NCBI GenBank assembly: GCA_037074705.1
Contig: CM073595.1
Coordinates: 53,811,639-53,875,638, forward strand
Length of the DNA: 64,000 nucleotides
DNA from: Zhengitettix transpicula
Taxonomy: Eukaryota; Arthropoda; Insecta; Orthoptera; Tetrigidae
Direction: 5' to 3'
Below, in pieces: positions 20,283-39,590 of the stretch. The notes under the pieces were generated by a model. That model saw nothing but the letters and a program-made list of their open reading frames with translations, was not told the DNA's origin and searched no databases. The position numbers and the translations under genes were made by a program. Position 1 is the stretch's first letter. Each line of letters begins with the position of its first letter.

Positions 20283-22030
20283 CTACAAAACAAGAATGAA
20301 CTCAAATCAGAAGAGTCAATAAATGATGCATCATTCAATTAAATACTTTTCGCGGTTGAAACGAAGATACTCGATATTTTCGTGAGAGCGTATGTAAAAT
20401 TAAATGGTTTCACTGGGAGGAAGGCAGGTTTCTACCTTCTATGTCCCCGAAGAAGCACTCCAGTAAATTTCGTCATATGTCGCCAAGGAAAACGAATTTT
20501 CCTGCGGCACATTATCGAGACTGAATTTTATGTTGTCTTGATCAATTTTAAGAAATTAAAAGCAATAAGCGCAATTCTGGCGTGTTCCAACAAATGCGAC
20601 CATTAAAAAAGTTTGTTTATCAGGGAGAATTTTTAAGTACGGTGGATAGTTTCACACGCAACTTCTCCGAGTGTTGAGAATAACTAGTAGCCTACTTCAG
20701 CCAAATTAATTAAAGGAAACAAATGAAAACAGATTCGTCCAGCGCATTCACAATTAGGAGGAAATTCATTTTTTTCGCTTCTTCGCTATTTAAGCAATAT
20801 TACCGATAAAAATACAGGCCGGGGGAAAAAAATTATCAGGCTCTCTCGACGACGAGCTAAAGTCACATACTTTGTGCCGCATTTCCAATGTGATCATTTA
20901 CACAAACACGTTCAGATCCGAGCTAACAGGATGTTTCCTATTATCCTTCCTCCACTGATCGCCAAGAACGTCCCGTTTAAAAGTCGAAGAAACTCGAAAG
21001 CTACCAATTCGTTTAATCCACTCTCTTTTACCCTTTCATTCTACCGGACAATTAACGTTTCAAAATCGCTATAACATTAAATAAATTAGTCTAAAATATT
21101 TACCAACGTGTTTCCATGTCTGCCGAGTTTCTTGTAATAAGCACGCAGCTATCGCAAAAGTTCAAAGGGCTTCTACACATCCGCGATAACAAGAAAATGA
21201 ATTATTTCTTCGTCACGGACGCAACAAAATATTGACAAAAACTGAAAGGAACAAAAAAAAAAAGGAAGGCAAGTATCTCACGTAGTTGCTTAGCAAACAA
21301 ACTACCATAAAATGAAACATGATTTCCTACAAAAGGGACTAATTTACAGACATTAATGTTGTAAACGCTAAAAATTATTTATGTAAGTTATTTATTTCAC
21401 TTCTCAATATTGACTAACGATTGCATTGCTGACCACAAGATACAATAACTGGTGGAAATGCCATACTCAGTTCCATTTGTCAATATTTTGTTAAAAGCCT
21501 CCCAGTTTAAAACTGATGGAGACAGTCAGACAAAGAATTTCATTACACAACACAAACATTTATAATTTTCACAACTTAATCAGTTAAATGAGAAAAGTTA
21601 ATCTCGCCACTAACTTAAACAATTACTGCACAAAAATCGTCCACTTGTCAACTAATTTGAGATTCCTACCTTCGTGATGTGTACTCCTTTGTTGAATACA
21701 TTTCCCAGAGAGAAAACTGGGCATACTGGCTCTGATAGTTTCCATATAATTGCTTATTCCAACTTTTACTCGCTATCTGATGCCTAACAGTCTGCTGAAA
21801 AAACTTACAACCATTATCACCTAATTCTTCATTTTCACAGGATACAATCTCTCTTGCTCTTAACCTAGGAAATGATCAATTGCAGGCATGCAAACTTTAA
21901 CATTCTATTTACACATATAATGCCAAAATGTGTAAATGTGACCATCTTTGATAGCTTGCTGAGCAAAAATAATTAATATTTTAGCTATCTTTGATAGTAG
22001 AGTGGGAAAGTATGAAAAATTTACAGAATG
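20283..22030. other. Intergenic interval between the receptor-like gene and the NAC-alpha 3' end
   Basis: AT-rich sequence with no exon or repeat that I can support. A leader exon and promoter for the minus-strand receptor-like gene would be expected here or beyond but could not be identified. Confidence 0.4.
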
Positions 22031-22744
22031 AGATTTAATTTTAAAATATTTATTTTGAATTAATTTGATAACCGACATACAAAATTAAATGAACAAAAAG
22101 ACATCTGAAACAATTCAACTGATATACGAACAGAAATCTAAAAATAATTAGGTGGGCACACAAACAAAAAGTTTGAACTCTGTGGCCGTACAAGATTAAT
22201 GCTCATAATACAATAACAAAACTACACACTATCTGCTGAAACATGTTATAAGTGTAACGGTTTACAAAACATCTATTTTTATTGATGAAAACTGCATAAA
22301 CTAATTAATCAATAAGGAACCTTCATAAAAATTATTTATACAACATTTGTCACAATCATTCTGGGTTTACATCAAATATACACCTGTTTGAAACTTTTGA
22401 ATAAGTATAAATTATTAAAAAATATAATGAAACATAAAACCCATTTAACTGCGATCAAATAAAACTTACCCATAATTTCATGAACCAGAAAAAACCTTAC
22501 ACATTAAATTTTGTGGTGACACTATTCAATCTGAAATGCAACACTTCTTGTGTGACCAATAATTATGGCAAGGTGCAAACAATAAGAAATGTCTGAACAA
22601 GTAAATATTTATGAGTGTCATAATGATTGAAATTAATAAGGCAACAAGTTTATGCAATTCTCAACAATTGCACATTTAGGACTGAACTAAAACTTTGATA
22701 AGTAAGGTGGTAGTCGTAACTGTAGAAATTAATAATACGCTGCT
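22030..22744 (-). other. NAC-alpha 3' UTR (approximate)
   Basis: AT-rich sequence after the stop codon. A canonical AATAAA on the minus strand is at 22054-22049; others occur in the region, so the 3' end is approximate. Confidence 0.5.
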
Positions 22745-27054
<4,310 letters not shown>

Positions 27055-30000
27055 CTTGTCTGGATCTACCGTTGTGGATTGGCTACTTTTTCTGTAAAAA
27101 CAACAAGGTGGTACTTTAAATGAATAATATGAACACATTTCATATATTAAAAAATGAGACGAACTTCTGAAAAACGGGCAATACTCAACTAAAATTCTAA
27201 ATGTGAAAATGTTAGGCTTGTAACAAATATAAGTGATACAATATGTTAACACAGGCATCTGAAGTATCAGTTTCTGAATAAACTATATCCATCAATAATA
27301 TATTGCTGTAAGTATCAAAATAAGCAACTATGTTTTGGCAATATGATCTATAAAATTGTGAAAGAGTATGTACCACAGTTGTTCCATTCAACTGCAAAAA
27401 AAGCTTAGTCAAATCTTATGAGCAAATATTTTATTTGGTTTTCTAAACTATAATAATAATATTGCATATTATATTAATTCTAATTATGTATTGAAGAAAT
27501 AATTGATATCATTAGCCTATAAGAATTATGAAACCTGTTTTAGCATCAATTATATAATTGGATGCAATGTAAATGTACAGCAAGTAAAGACTTGGACATT
27601 AATGTGACTCAAAATAAAATTGGAATTTTAAAAATTTAGAAAAAATTAATATGAAGAAAGCCATTATAGAATAAACAATTTTTCATGTAGAATGGCTTCA
27701 TCACATAAAATATTTTATGTTTTCCTGACTGCAGGAGACCATCAATATAAAATCTCCTAAGTTGCATTTTAATGGCTTGAGTAATTAAAAAAATCTAGTA
27801 AATACTGATTTCAGGAGTATTGGTTTAAAAAACAAAGATAATTGAAACAAAAGCAGAAAATTGTCAAATAACACATCAGAAACCAATAAGGCTCAAATTT
27901 TCCAACAAACTTGAAAAAATTATTAAACACACAAAAGTCCATTACTACAGGACAGTTTCAATTGGAGTCAAGAAGTCAACACAACCCTGAACAATATCCA
28001 ATCTCAGCCATTATAATGCCACAAGAAATCCAAAGCCCCCAAAATGTGAAGACCATACAGTATTTTCCTCACAAATTATGTAATAATTAGATGTTATAAT
28101 TTAATGACAATTGGATATGGTATATGAGCGGAACTGAAACCCACAAGTTTAAAATTAAACTGTGATAGATGTTCCCAATTTGAATAGTCAAGGTCGGTGG
28201 CTACTTTACCAAATAACATGTGTCCATCTATGGTTCTCTAAAATAAAAATCTCAGCTTGAAACAAACTTGTACAGATGAAAATATTGTGTCTAAACCAGT
28301 GAGGTTGACTGGGATCAATGAAAACAATGTATCCAGCCAGTGACAACTCATCCGAAATTTCCAGACATAAAAATGTAATACAGACAATATTTCAGTCACA
28401 TTTCTTTCATATTGTCCTCTAACAGTATTAAATAAGTACAAGTATTCACTTAAATTTTATGAAGATAATACTTGATCAAAAAAATCTACCAATGAACTAA
28501 ATCAGTTCAGCTAATTTCTAATGTTGCACGATCACATTTAATCAATTTACACCAGATATCAATATGAATGTGAAGAGAGCAAAAAACATAGCCTGGCACA
28601 TTTCGATTTTTAAATATAGTTTGGTTACATATTAAAAGTGCGCATTTTAACATGCACAATTTTATGAAATTAAATACCTTCAACAAATTTTCTACCAGCT
28701 TGAAAAAGGGTTTAAACTGCTACACACATTTGCTAAATTAAATCTTTCCAACATGTATGTCTCAAAATTTTAAGCAGATATGCCAACATTCTCGGCACTG
28801 TGAATTAATTGAGTCAGTTTCTACAGTTAAGGCATAAACACATCAACGTAAAAACATGTAAAATTGATAACTGTAGGCATATCATTTGTCAACCTAAAAT
28901 GCTCTCTACAAAAATCCTAACTATGAATAGAAATCTTTGCTGGTGTCATGACCTAGAGCATAATATTTTACAAGTAACTTGAATTGAGTCCTAATGGTAT
29001 GCAGGGCATCTTTACAAAATACGGAAATATTTTATTAAGAGATTCAAATTGTAGTGAACAAATACCACTTCCAGGCACAGAATTCAAAATATTACAGTAA
29101 CATGTGATTGAAATTAATTTACTATGGTGAAATGCTATTTCCTAAAAGAGTGAACATGCAGGTTTAGAACTGAATAAATCGTGGACCGAGCGGTTAAAAA
29201 TCAGCATGGATATAATTCTGAACAATTAAATCAAAGAAACACTAATAAATTATGTATGCGAAATCGTGGTAGACAATCTGACATTGGCACTACAAATAAA
29301 TCTGAAATATTACTTTAAATGAAAGTAATGAACCGGCAAAAGGTACACAGAAGCATCGAATATAAGTTTTCTCGAAACATTGTGCGAAACAGCTAAATGA
29401 AGCCAGGTCTGAAATTGAGCACTGCAACAAGGGTAAAAATTTACTTCAAAACTGTAGCAAATATGTATTTCACGAGATATTTACCGAACCTAACCTCTAA
29501 CGCAATTTAACTTAAATGGAAAAACACAATTAATAATACTAATGAAAATTGATATGGATTTTATAAATATTACCAACTATTCCTACATATTTAGACAACA
29601 CCTTCTGTATGAATCGATTTGGGTACCCAATGCAAAACATTGCCGCATAAACACAATAAATTTTTCTATATAATGATTTACACAATTTAGCTACAAATAA
29701 CTCCAAAAAACTAAGTGAACCTTAATTTAAAGAAAATATATAATTATATGAAAAACATGTTAATGTACCCCTTAACGTTGGGTTTCTTTTGATTCTTCAT
29801 TATAGAACTGCACCACACACCACCGGAAATATGAAAGTAATATTAGAACTAAGTGAATATTACAACAGAAAATCAGCACTTCCACAGGCAAATAACCTAG
29901 TGCATGAAAAAGTTAATGTCATAAAACACTGTTCCCTACTTAAACAAAGCCGATGCCAAAAGATACAAATTATGTACAAACCTAAAAGTACAAATGCGCC

Positions 30001-33000
30001 TTCTTCGCGTACAAAGTGTATCAAAGATTAAGAATAAAGACGGAAATAGGTAATTGAACAAAGCACTCTCGACGAAGAGAAACCCATAGGAAAAGATAAT
30101 ATAAGCGTACATTACAAATTCAAACTTAGTGGACTTGAATTATGTATTCAGATGGGAAAACTGAGACAAGGCAAACTCAAATTTAGTAAATAAATAGGAA
30201 CGGGATCATTTCGTTGTTCAAGACGTTCACAAGACGAGCAGAGTATATTAATGTTTTAAACATTGGTTCTCCTCATCAAACGTTTCGTACAACGAAAACC
30301 TCTCGAGCTAAATTTATCGTCTGTATCTTCGGCAGAGAGAGTCAACGGTTTCAGTCATTACCTGCAATACCAATCTCAAGCTCATGAGTGATATTATCTC
30401 ACGTGGGTTACGCCAAATTTAGGCAGTAACGCATTTGAAAGACACATTATGGAAGAAATAGTAACAAATATTAAGCGATTTGGTAATTAAGGATGATATA
30501 AGAATTCATTATTCTCACGAATCGTTACATTTTGCGTAACATTATAATTGAGAGTTAATATTATCCCTGTGTATTTACTGCGTTACTAAGTCTTGGGCTT
30601 CCAACCGGGTGAGAATAAGCTTCTTTTTTTTTGCTATAATTACGAGCAATTATGCGGTAAAATCTGAGTCAATAGTAATTAATATCTAGTAAGTCAACTC
30701 TCGGTGGAAATAGTCGATGTCCAGTAAGCAGTTATTATCGTGGAAATACATTTTGTGAAACTATCTCTGCAGACGAATAAAGCAATTGCCAAGCTTTTAA
30801 TTTTTCTGTTACTCAGTCTATTTCTTTCAACATTTTAATAGCAGATGTGATATCTGCAATAAACATATTTTTGTCTTTGTAATGAATTAATTTTGACACA
30901 TAAATTATACGTAAAAAGAGTAATAGTTTACCTAATAAGGAACCTTACGAAACTCCAACCTATGCTTGCTCTATTTTTCTTGATGTTTGACGAGATGAAG
31001 TTTTCATTTAAACTCTTTGTTTTCTAAGATACGTAAGACCTAAACAACGGAAGAGATGTATTAAATATTTTAGTATTTAAATGTGATAGTATTGATTTTT
31101 TTTATTAATGTACTCTCCTACGATGAAGCCAATGATTGATAGAAATTTCTTCTACTATGCGTTTAGTTTCTTTAACCTTCTGACACATTGGTAATTTAAA
31201 TTAAGTCATTTTGTCTCATACCGCTAAGAAAAACCAGTACATTCGCTTTTCACTCTATTTTTTGTTGAATCCATGACGCCATCCATATATTTTTTCAATT
31301 TTCTTCGATGCTTCTAACGTATTTACAGATTTGAGTTTTAATAGCGATGAAGAGCTGATTAGTATAGACTTTACTCAGTGTTTGAATCTATATCAGCATT
31401 CAATACTTACGTGAGCTATGACGTATTTGGAAACCAAAAATCTCTTAAAGGCTCTGATCCGTTCCAGGTCTTATATATTGGTATTTCTTAACGTATATTA
31501 ATTTTCCAATAATTATTTGAAGCAAAAGAAAATGCATTTTAAGTAGGAAACGTGCGTAAAGCGAAACAAATTATCAGGGAAGGGTGGGGGGTGAGTAAAA
31601 CTGTATAATATAAAACGAAATTTTAGTGGTCAGAGGAAGAAACTACACACGTGTCGTTAAGAATAGGATTTACGAAAGAGTACAGCAGTAAATTTGATTA
31701 AGGATTATATTGAACAGAAGAATTATTACAAAGGGATCCTTTGTGATTTTTCTTGCTGGAGTGCGTATCCTTGAGCTTCTATACGTATTGTAAGTAGTAG
31801 ATTGATGTATTTCCCCCCTTTCCCTCCTGAACGTTCCGATTTGATCCACGTTTCTAAAATATAGAAAAGTGCTCCACATGTAGTATTTTACCCGGCCCTT
31901 CCGAAATTCTAGATTAAAACGTGCTTAACATTAGGGCGCCTTACTTGGTAAATGTTTTCTTGGATTTATAAATCGATAGCAGTGTCTGAAATTTATTAGG
32001 TTTATTTCGTTAAGGAGTGTTGGGCTTGTGTGCCCCAGTTCCGACTCTAAACCCTTTCTTTTCGCTAAAGATAAACATTTTTTTTATACTGTTCAAAATG
32101 TTGGAACTTACCAACATGTAGCGGTAGAATCTATCACTTCTTGCACTTTTATTTCTTCTCTCTTTTCTAACATAGACAATGGAATACCAGAATAATGTCT
32201 TTATCAATTATATCACGTTCTTATTTGACAGAACTTGTTCCCATCACTTTCCACGAAAATGAGGCCGCGTAATTATTTAGATATTAATATATATATTTTT
32301 TTGCGACGTCCTCAAATTGCATGTTTCCGGTACAAATCCCGTTTGTGTGTGTTTAAGCAGATGAACGTTTCCGACGATACTATACAGCGCAATAATCCCG
32401 CTAGTTTTCTCTACATGCGAGGACCGTAATTACTTGGCCAATATTAAAAATAATAATAAGGGGAATTATCGTATGGTATTTCTCTGTTTTATAGTGCGAG
32501 AGGTTCCGTAAAGCGGCGGAAACAAAGCAAAAAGATGAGCTGGCTGCCAAGTTGAGAAGGCATGCGGCTGGACCACACACGATGCTGTGCGCAACACAGG
32601 CCTATCTCCAGACGCAACACGGCTGTTTTTCACACCTTTTCAAACACTCCTATTAGTAGAGAATTCAGGCTTCGAGGCAGCCGATTGAATTATTCGTAGA
32701 TTAACTAATGTAATAGCTTTCATTCACCACTCACCCTTACGTCTGTTTCCAAATTCTTTCCCTTTAAGCTTGTACTACTATTAACCTAATTTGTTTAGAA
32801 AAAAATAAGTTTCAAGGACGTAGAATGAATGAATATTTGTTTGACTTCTGATGCAAAATAAATGTACTCCGACGATTAATTATTCTATCGGTAAACACAA
32901 ATCTTACATTCGATTAATAACACTTGTTCGATATTTATCTACAACATAAAAAGGGTGAACAGGAGATGTTCAGGTTTGAAATTGCTTCGATTGTACTCTG

Positions 33001-34244
33001 ATTTAACATGCGTGCCCATCAAGAATGCCAATAGTATTATTTGGCGTCTTTGAATAAACTATATCTATTTCTTGTAAAACATTTAAGCATATCTGAAATA
33101 ATTAAAATTCTGACGTGTATTACTTTTGTAAGATGCTCCTGACATCAATACATTTTCTGAAAAATAAAACCCGGGAGAATCACCCAAGTTTATTACATTC
33201 AATATTTAGTTGTATAATAGTACAGTATTAAACGATTTAAAGTATCAGTTTGACATAAAAACTTTATTACTTTTTACCTTTCAATATTATACGGTATCTT
33301 CTGTTCTAAGCATAGTTTTCCGTATGCTAATAGAAGGGCCAGCAAAGTAAACCTCGCATATAAGTACAAAGTGGACGCAATGGATTTATTTGTCAATTAC
33401 GTAGGAACTCTGAATTTAAGTAAACAATATACAGAGTTATGATGCGAAATAAAATGTCTGGTGTTCATTATGATTTAGCGATGTCGTTAATGTTTCATGG
33501 CCTAGCCAAAGAACGGTGACGAGCTCCTGGTCGTGGTTTAAATGTGGAAGGAGTGAAAAGGTAATTCAAATTTCAGCAAAAGTATTTCGTGCCTTAGACA
33601 AACCGGTGTTCTGGAATATGCGAAAGAGGAAGAAATGTGTCTTTAGTGCGACCGAATTAAACTTATTTTGTAGTGATTAATTCGCTGAATTTGCAATTAC
33701 GGTTAAATTATTGCTAATATTTAATATTCAGTTGTGACTTTGAATACATTAAAAATTGTAGATACAATGAAAAAATTGCTGTCAATTTTGACGAAATGAA
33801 AAATATTATAGGCCAAGTTGAGTAGATTCTAGTACTCACGTCCTTTTAATTACGCAACAACAATTACTAGTCCGAAATAATTCAAAAGTTTTCTTTATAA
33901 TTGAGCAATAAAGAATGAGACATGAAATTCATCTCAAGGTGTTTCATCAATTTATCCTTTACCGGCGCATAAAGCACAACACAACATGTAATTGTGCTCC
34001 TTCTTACGCGAGTAATATTTTAAACTGAAAATAAAACAAAACTTATATACTTATTATACAATTTTAAATTGTTAATTAATTGTATACATTGGAGTAATTT
34101 TCTTACAGAATTTATTTTAAGTATCTGGTTGAGACAAGAAACATATTTTGATATCAAAGAGTACGAAATAAATTATAAAGGAAATAACACAATTACAATA
34201 ATATTCATTAGTGTTAATACTTCCGATTTAGATTAATGTAATTC

Positions 34245-34340
34245 TTAATTAATTTAATTCTTAAATTTTTAATTAATTTGATTCTTAAATTCTTAATTAA
34301 TTGAATTCTTAAATTCTTAATTAATTTAATTCTTAAATTA
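34245..34340. repeat. 24-bp tandem repeat, 4 copies
   Basis: ttaattaattt starts at 34245, 34269, 34293 and 34317, exactly 24 bases apart, each followed by variants of gattcttaaattc. The sequence is rich in TTAATTAA, a homeodomain-type core. Confidence 0.9.
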
Positions 34341-36900
34341 ATATAATCATAATTACCCTATATCTATATTATGTGTTGTAAATTGGCCTGTTACGTCCAC
34401 AAGCAATTAAAACATGAATAAATACTAATAATAATCTTAATTGACTTTATAAAACTAATTAAATAATATTACGTACTTAATGCCCAATATTGATATAAAT
34501 GTGAAACTGATATACTTAAAATTGAATGATATATCTTTGAATGGATACAAAATTATAAATTTATTATTTAAATTGTTAAATTTTTACACCCTTTATAATA
34601 TAATACAAAATTTAAATATTATGTTAAGTTGTCACTGTATAAATACATTCGCTATAACATCGTTTCTTGGTTAGGCTGATCTTTTACTAGGTTTATTATC
34701 AATATATATGTTTAGGTAATATAGTTTCAAATAAAAATCCTTCTATTGTAATACAACTTTTCTTCAGGACGATAATTTTAAATCTGTTAGCTCATACTTT
34801 GTTTATCAATATTAGACAGCGATACGAAGAGTTATTCTTTATATTCGAGGAGTTTTCAATCAAGCTTTTCCATACTCTGAGCAGAGAAAGTATTTCCACT
34901 GATGCAGTTTATAAAAACATTGCTTGAAGTAATTTTTCAAACGATTATGAAGAAATAATTTTAAATACGTTAATTAAGATAATGATTTCTTACTGACAGT
35001 AACGTGCGTTCTTAACATTTCTATACCACGAGACTGGTTGAATTAAGCATGGCGTATTCTTGACTTCAAATGTTACTGTAATTGGGTGTGAAAGCGAATG
35101 CTGGGGCAAAGCGTGGCCAGTACGACGATCGCATCCTTGAATTAAGTAACACATACAGGCGTTACCATCATTGTTTGGAAGAAATTAACGAGGTAAAACG
35201 ATAAAGAAAAAAGAACGGAAACCAAAGATAGGGATTCAAATTTTTCCCTTAAAAATCTGTTGCAGCTAGTTAAAATCTTCGTTTTATAACTGATCTTACG
35301 TTACGTTTCTTGACTTGTCGTTTACGACGTGCTTTCTTGTTGACTTCACAACTCCAACTTAAACATTCATCTATTGGTAAACAAGGGATAACTTGATGAT
35401 TGAATATTATACTAATACTAAGCACCTCGCGGAATGTTGGCTTAAGAAACAAATTCAAAGAAGCTGTAATGAAGAATTGCAGCTTTTCCTAGATTAAGAG
35501 ATTCTTCTGCACTTTATGGCTTCGTGGGAGGTCTTCTTAAAGATTTGAGATTTGTGAGTGTTCCCACGCATATCGACGTTGTTCGATTTATATCGCAGCA
35601 GTGGTGATGATGTTACATCACTGCCGTTCTGTTGTGGACCGAACCATCAACTCAAACGACCATCAATGTATCTTGTATTTAGTAAACAACTCTAACTTCA
35701 GTATTTCTTTCACGCACCTATTACTATCAACTTATATGATGGAACCTTGTGGATCAGTGGGTGTTCAATATTGAATTCCCTCCATAACTATGAACCCTTT
35801 ATAAGTGATGATTTACAAAGGATCCCTCACTTCTTCTCTTACAGACACACATACGAAACGAGAATGTATCAAAATAAACGAGGAAGAAATCCAGATGAAA
35901 AAAAAAATGACATATCCCACAATATTTTGTCAGAAAATGCCAAGGAATATTCAGGAAAAAGATGCAGTCTAAATATAGGACACCGATTAAAAGTTCCATA
36001 TTTTACATTGGTGCGGGACTTTATATTTGAGTTATCCCAGTCTTCTGAAAAACGGGGGCTGGACTTGCACTAATATATCGTAGTCGTTATCGAAGCAGTA
36101 TACCAGTAATAATCAAAGTACGAATTACGGTATAACAATTGTCTCTGATCTGCAGATCAATGCCCAGGTCTAATATTTTTTTTTGTTAGCTAAAGAATCC
36201 TCTCAATAATGTTCATAAAGCGTAAGAAAAGTAACCCAAAATACCGTGGCTTTCCGCATATTTTTTTTTTGGTAATGTAATTCCCAATTTAGTTACATAA
36301 CATCATTCCACGTAAAAGAATAAAAATAATTCATATTGAAATATTGTACTATGCGAACATTTAATGAACGTAATTACAACCTTATTGATAAAACATTTGC
36401 GTAGTGAACGTTGATTTCAATGATATTTGATTTTGTGGGTAATTCTGTTCTATGGCTGTGCAGTTCCAAAATACATTTACAAGTGTCAGTCCGATTCTTT
36501 AAATGTCACAAAATATCGATGCTAATTGGTAAATCGAGAAAATAATTGACGCATACGATTCAGGTATTCGAAAAATATCCGTTATAATTTAAGTTTGAAG
36601 GAACGAGTCAGCCTAGTTTTCTCTGTCTAAAAAGCTACACCATTTATTAGAATCTAATATTTCCAAACACCTTTCAGCCGGTTGAAGTCCTGCTTAAAGT
36701 AGGCTATTCTAGTTACTGAAGGATTACTCAAATCATTCATTTAGAAAAGGCACAACTATACAAAAATATTATCTATTATTTCACAGTTCTTTCCTTTTAA
36801 ATTATTTGCAAACAGACTTTAACATTTTTCAGTTTCTATTCCAATCATTTATCCGTTTTATGCACTATTAACTGTTTGGAGAGTCACCGAAATTTATAAC

Positions 36901-37495
36901 TAGCAGGGTGCCCGGCGTTGACCGGGTTGTCATATATCCATAACCCCCGATTTGACTCAAATCTCGGTTGCTTTTGCGTAATTTTTATGTAACGCACTTC
37001 GACTCCTATCCCTAAATGTGCTCACCTCCCATGCCGGAAGGGGTTTAACTCACTGACTCCGAAAAAGTTTCTTTCGACGAATTTGTCGACAGATTTAACA
37101 TGTTCGAAAATTTCCACCCTCGCTCATCGCCAATTGGGGATGTTAAACGGCAACTTGAATGTCATAATTTAACTCAGTGACATTCATAACACCGGATTAG
37201 ACTCCAATCTTGGTTGTTTTTGCGTTATTTTCATGTAATACCACTCCACCACCACCCTTAAGGGTGCTCCCCTCCCAAGCCGAAAGGGGATAAAATTATA
37301 CACAGACAACGTGTACGGAAATATTATAAATCTCACTGATTCCTAAAGAATATTTATTCGACGCAAATATCGATTGTTTTAGCATGTTTGAATATTTCCA
37401 CCCTTTTCATCCAGAGAGTGTTTGTTTCCTGGTCGCAAGGAACACGTGTACGAAATTTGATATTCAGGAAATTCTTCCGTGACTGCCGCGGCCTA
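36901..37495 (+). repeat. Diverged interspersed repeat with two internal tandem units
   Basis: It opens with agcagggtgcccggcgttga and contains two similar units, about 36940-37130 and 37183-37400. Each has an ata-ac-c-cc/gg-att-act start, GGTTGxTTTTGCG, a cctcccaxgccgxaagggg block, and ends with a catgttxgaaxatttccaccc block. It ends near gactgccgcggcct. The type is not recognised; the pattern suggests an old retroelement fragment or noncoding repeat. Confidence 0.6.
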
Positions 37496-39439
37496 AATAC
37501 AAAATTTATAGTGAGAACGACCAGTAAAATAGTTACATTGTTGAATGCAGTTTACAATTGAAACAATTTAGAATTTAAAATTATAGCAATATACAAATTA
37601 AAAATTACAAAAGCAAAGTGTCATAATAAATTTTGTTCAAATTGTTAGTTTCACTTTTTATATTGATAGAATTTTTATATGATCTGATATATAGTATTTC
37701 ACTCATTAATCTCGAAAAGTAGTTCGTTTCTAGATCAAAAATTGATACATCGCACCAATATATTTTACGATTTTTTAAGTAAATTTGTTTTGATAAAACC
37801 TAAATAATTTTTTTTTCTGACTTTAAATTGGGTGTTGTTTATTTATAAGTTGTCTCAATATTCAGAATATATATATCTTTATGGTTTACAACTTTATTTG
37901 AATGTTGCAAGGATGTTGATGTCACTTCGAAGCTATTCACAATAAGATTATTAGTCTGATAAATTCTGACAGTAGTAGTTTAAGTTTTCAGAGAACTTAA
38001 GCGCTTGTCTTTGTATTTTTAACAGTAATGTGTAAATGACTCGGTACTTAGTCGCATTTATTTCTCACAGCAGAAAAATGTTGGAAGTATTTCTTTTAGG
38101 CCTTCACCCGTACTTTTTTTGTGAAGTGCACAATAATGAGCGCTGAAATAAAATACCAACTAACGGTTGCATATTGTACCAAACTTTAATTGAGCTAATG
38201 TAATGAATTATTGTGAAAATCTGAAACGTATATAACATTTATTTCCTGATGAAGAGCAGGTATTGGTATTATAAGTTTATTTATATAAGTTTAAAAACAG
38301 CGATTCTCATAAAGGGGTATGAATGTAATATAGATAATCGCGATGTCTTTAATGAAATTTAAGAAAATTAGAATTATATGACCTCGACCTACCGAATTTG
38401 GTAATCGAGACGAAAATTAATTTCGTGCCATAAAGAGTGAAACTGTTTACGAATCCATATTGATATTGTTAATTGCAACTAATCTTTCATTATAATCAAC
38501 TTAACTTTGTAAAATGCTAGTGTTTACGTCTGTACATTAAACACATTTTCGCTTTATGGACCAGATTCAGGTATGTTTTTCGAAAATTTCCTTTATCAGA
38601 TTAAAAGCGCAGTCACATGTTAACATTTCAAACGATAGGGATTCAATTCGTCATAGTACTTGTTGTAAAAATGTGAACAGTAATCAAATCGGGATATTAG
38701 TGAACACGATGAACAATTCGAATTGTGACTACACAAGTAATTCTTTAAGCGAGGCAATCAGACTCAGAATATAATAATTATACGATTTGATTGATATCAC
38801 GTGTTTACTTTTACAACGGTTTATGTAAGTATTTGGAATTAATATCGCACGGATTTGAAAAGTGCGCAACAACGAAGAAATATTATGAGTTTATTAATTT
38901 ATTATTTTAAAACTGTTATTACATGATTTTTTAGGAAGATTGTTGGATATATTAATGCTTGCATAAAAAGTATTTTTCACTTGTGTATTTGTCTTGAATA
39001 AACAATTATTATTATTATTGTGAAAAACGTCACTTACGATCGTATATGATGATTTGCAAGAAAAATTATGTCCTAAATGATATTGGCTATTTATTACAGA
39101 CATTAAAGATTCCCGTAAAATTACTTCCCTTAATAATACTAATAACACAGTTTTGTGCAATAAAAACCTTTAGTTTCCTTTACGAGACGCTCTAAAATAT
39201 AACATTTGACGTCATTGAATGAATGTGTGCAATTCAGAATTTTTTTGTTGGTGTTCCACATATTGTTTTTATCGAATAATGATACACTGGCCTTCCATAA
39301 AGTGGAGAAAGGATTAATATCACAATTCCCAATTTAATTTGTATTGTACCTTGTAAAAATCGTTTAGATTTTAGAAACGGTTTGAGTCTTCGACATCGGA
39401 TGCAGCGCTTTGAAGCAACTTATAGCAGCTTTATCGCGA

Positions 39440-39590
39440 ATGATACACACGCAGCTGGACGGGACAAAGAGAATATTTTTATCTCGGTTACTACACTTCT
39501 AAGTTGTCAGCTCCAAGGTCATGGGTCGATCCCGGCCGAGGTCGGTGACTTTCCCGTTCAGGGAGAACGACCATTAGACTAAAACATAAT
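39440..39590 (+). repeat. Possible tRNA-derived SINE remnant
   Basis: aaggtcatgggtcgatcccg at about 39518 contains a good pol III B box (GGTCGATCC) in the context common to tRNA-derived SINEs. A matching A box is not clear and the ends are undefined. Confidence 0.35.

Noticed and set aside
35747..36073. 108-codon plus ORF
   Set aside because: No family resemblance; base composition as in the surroundings.
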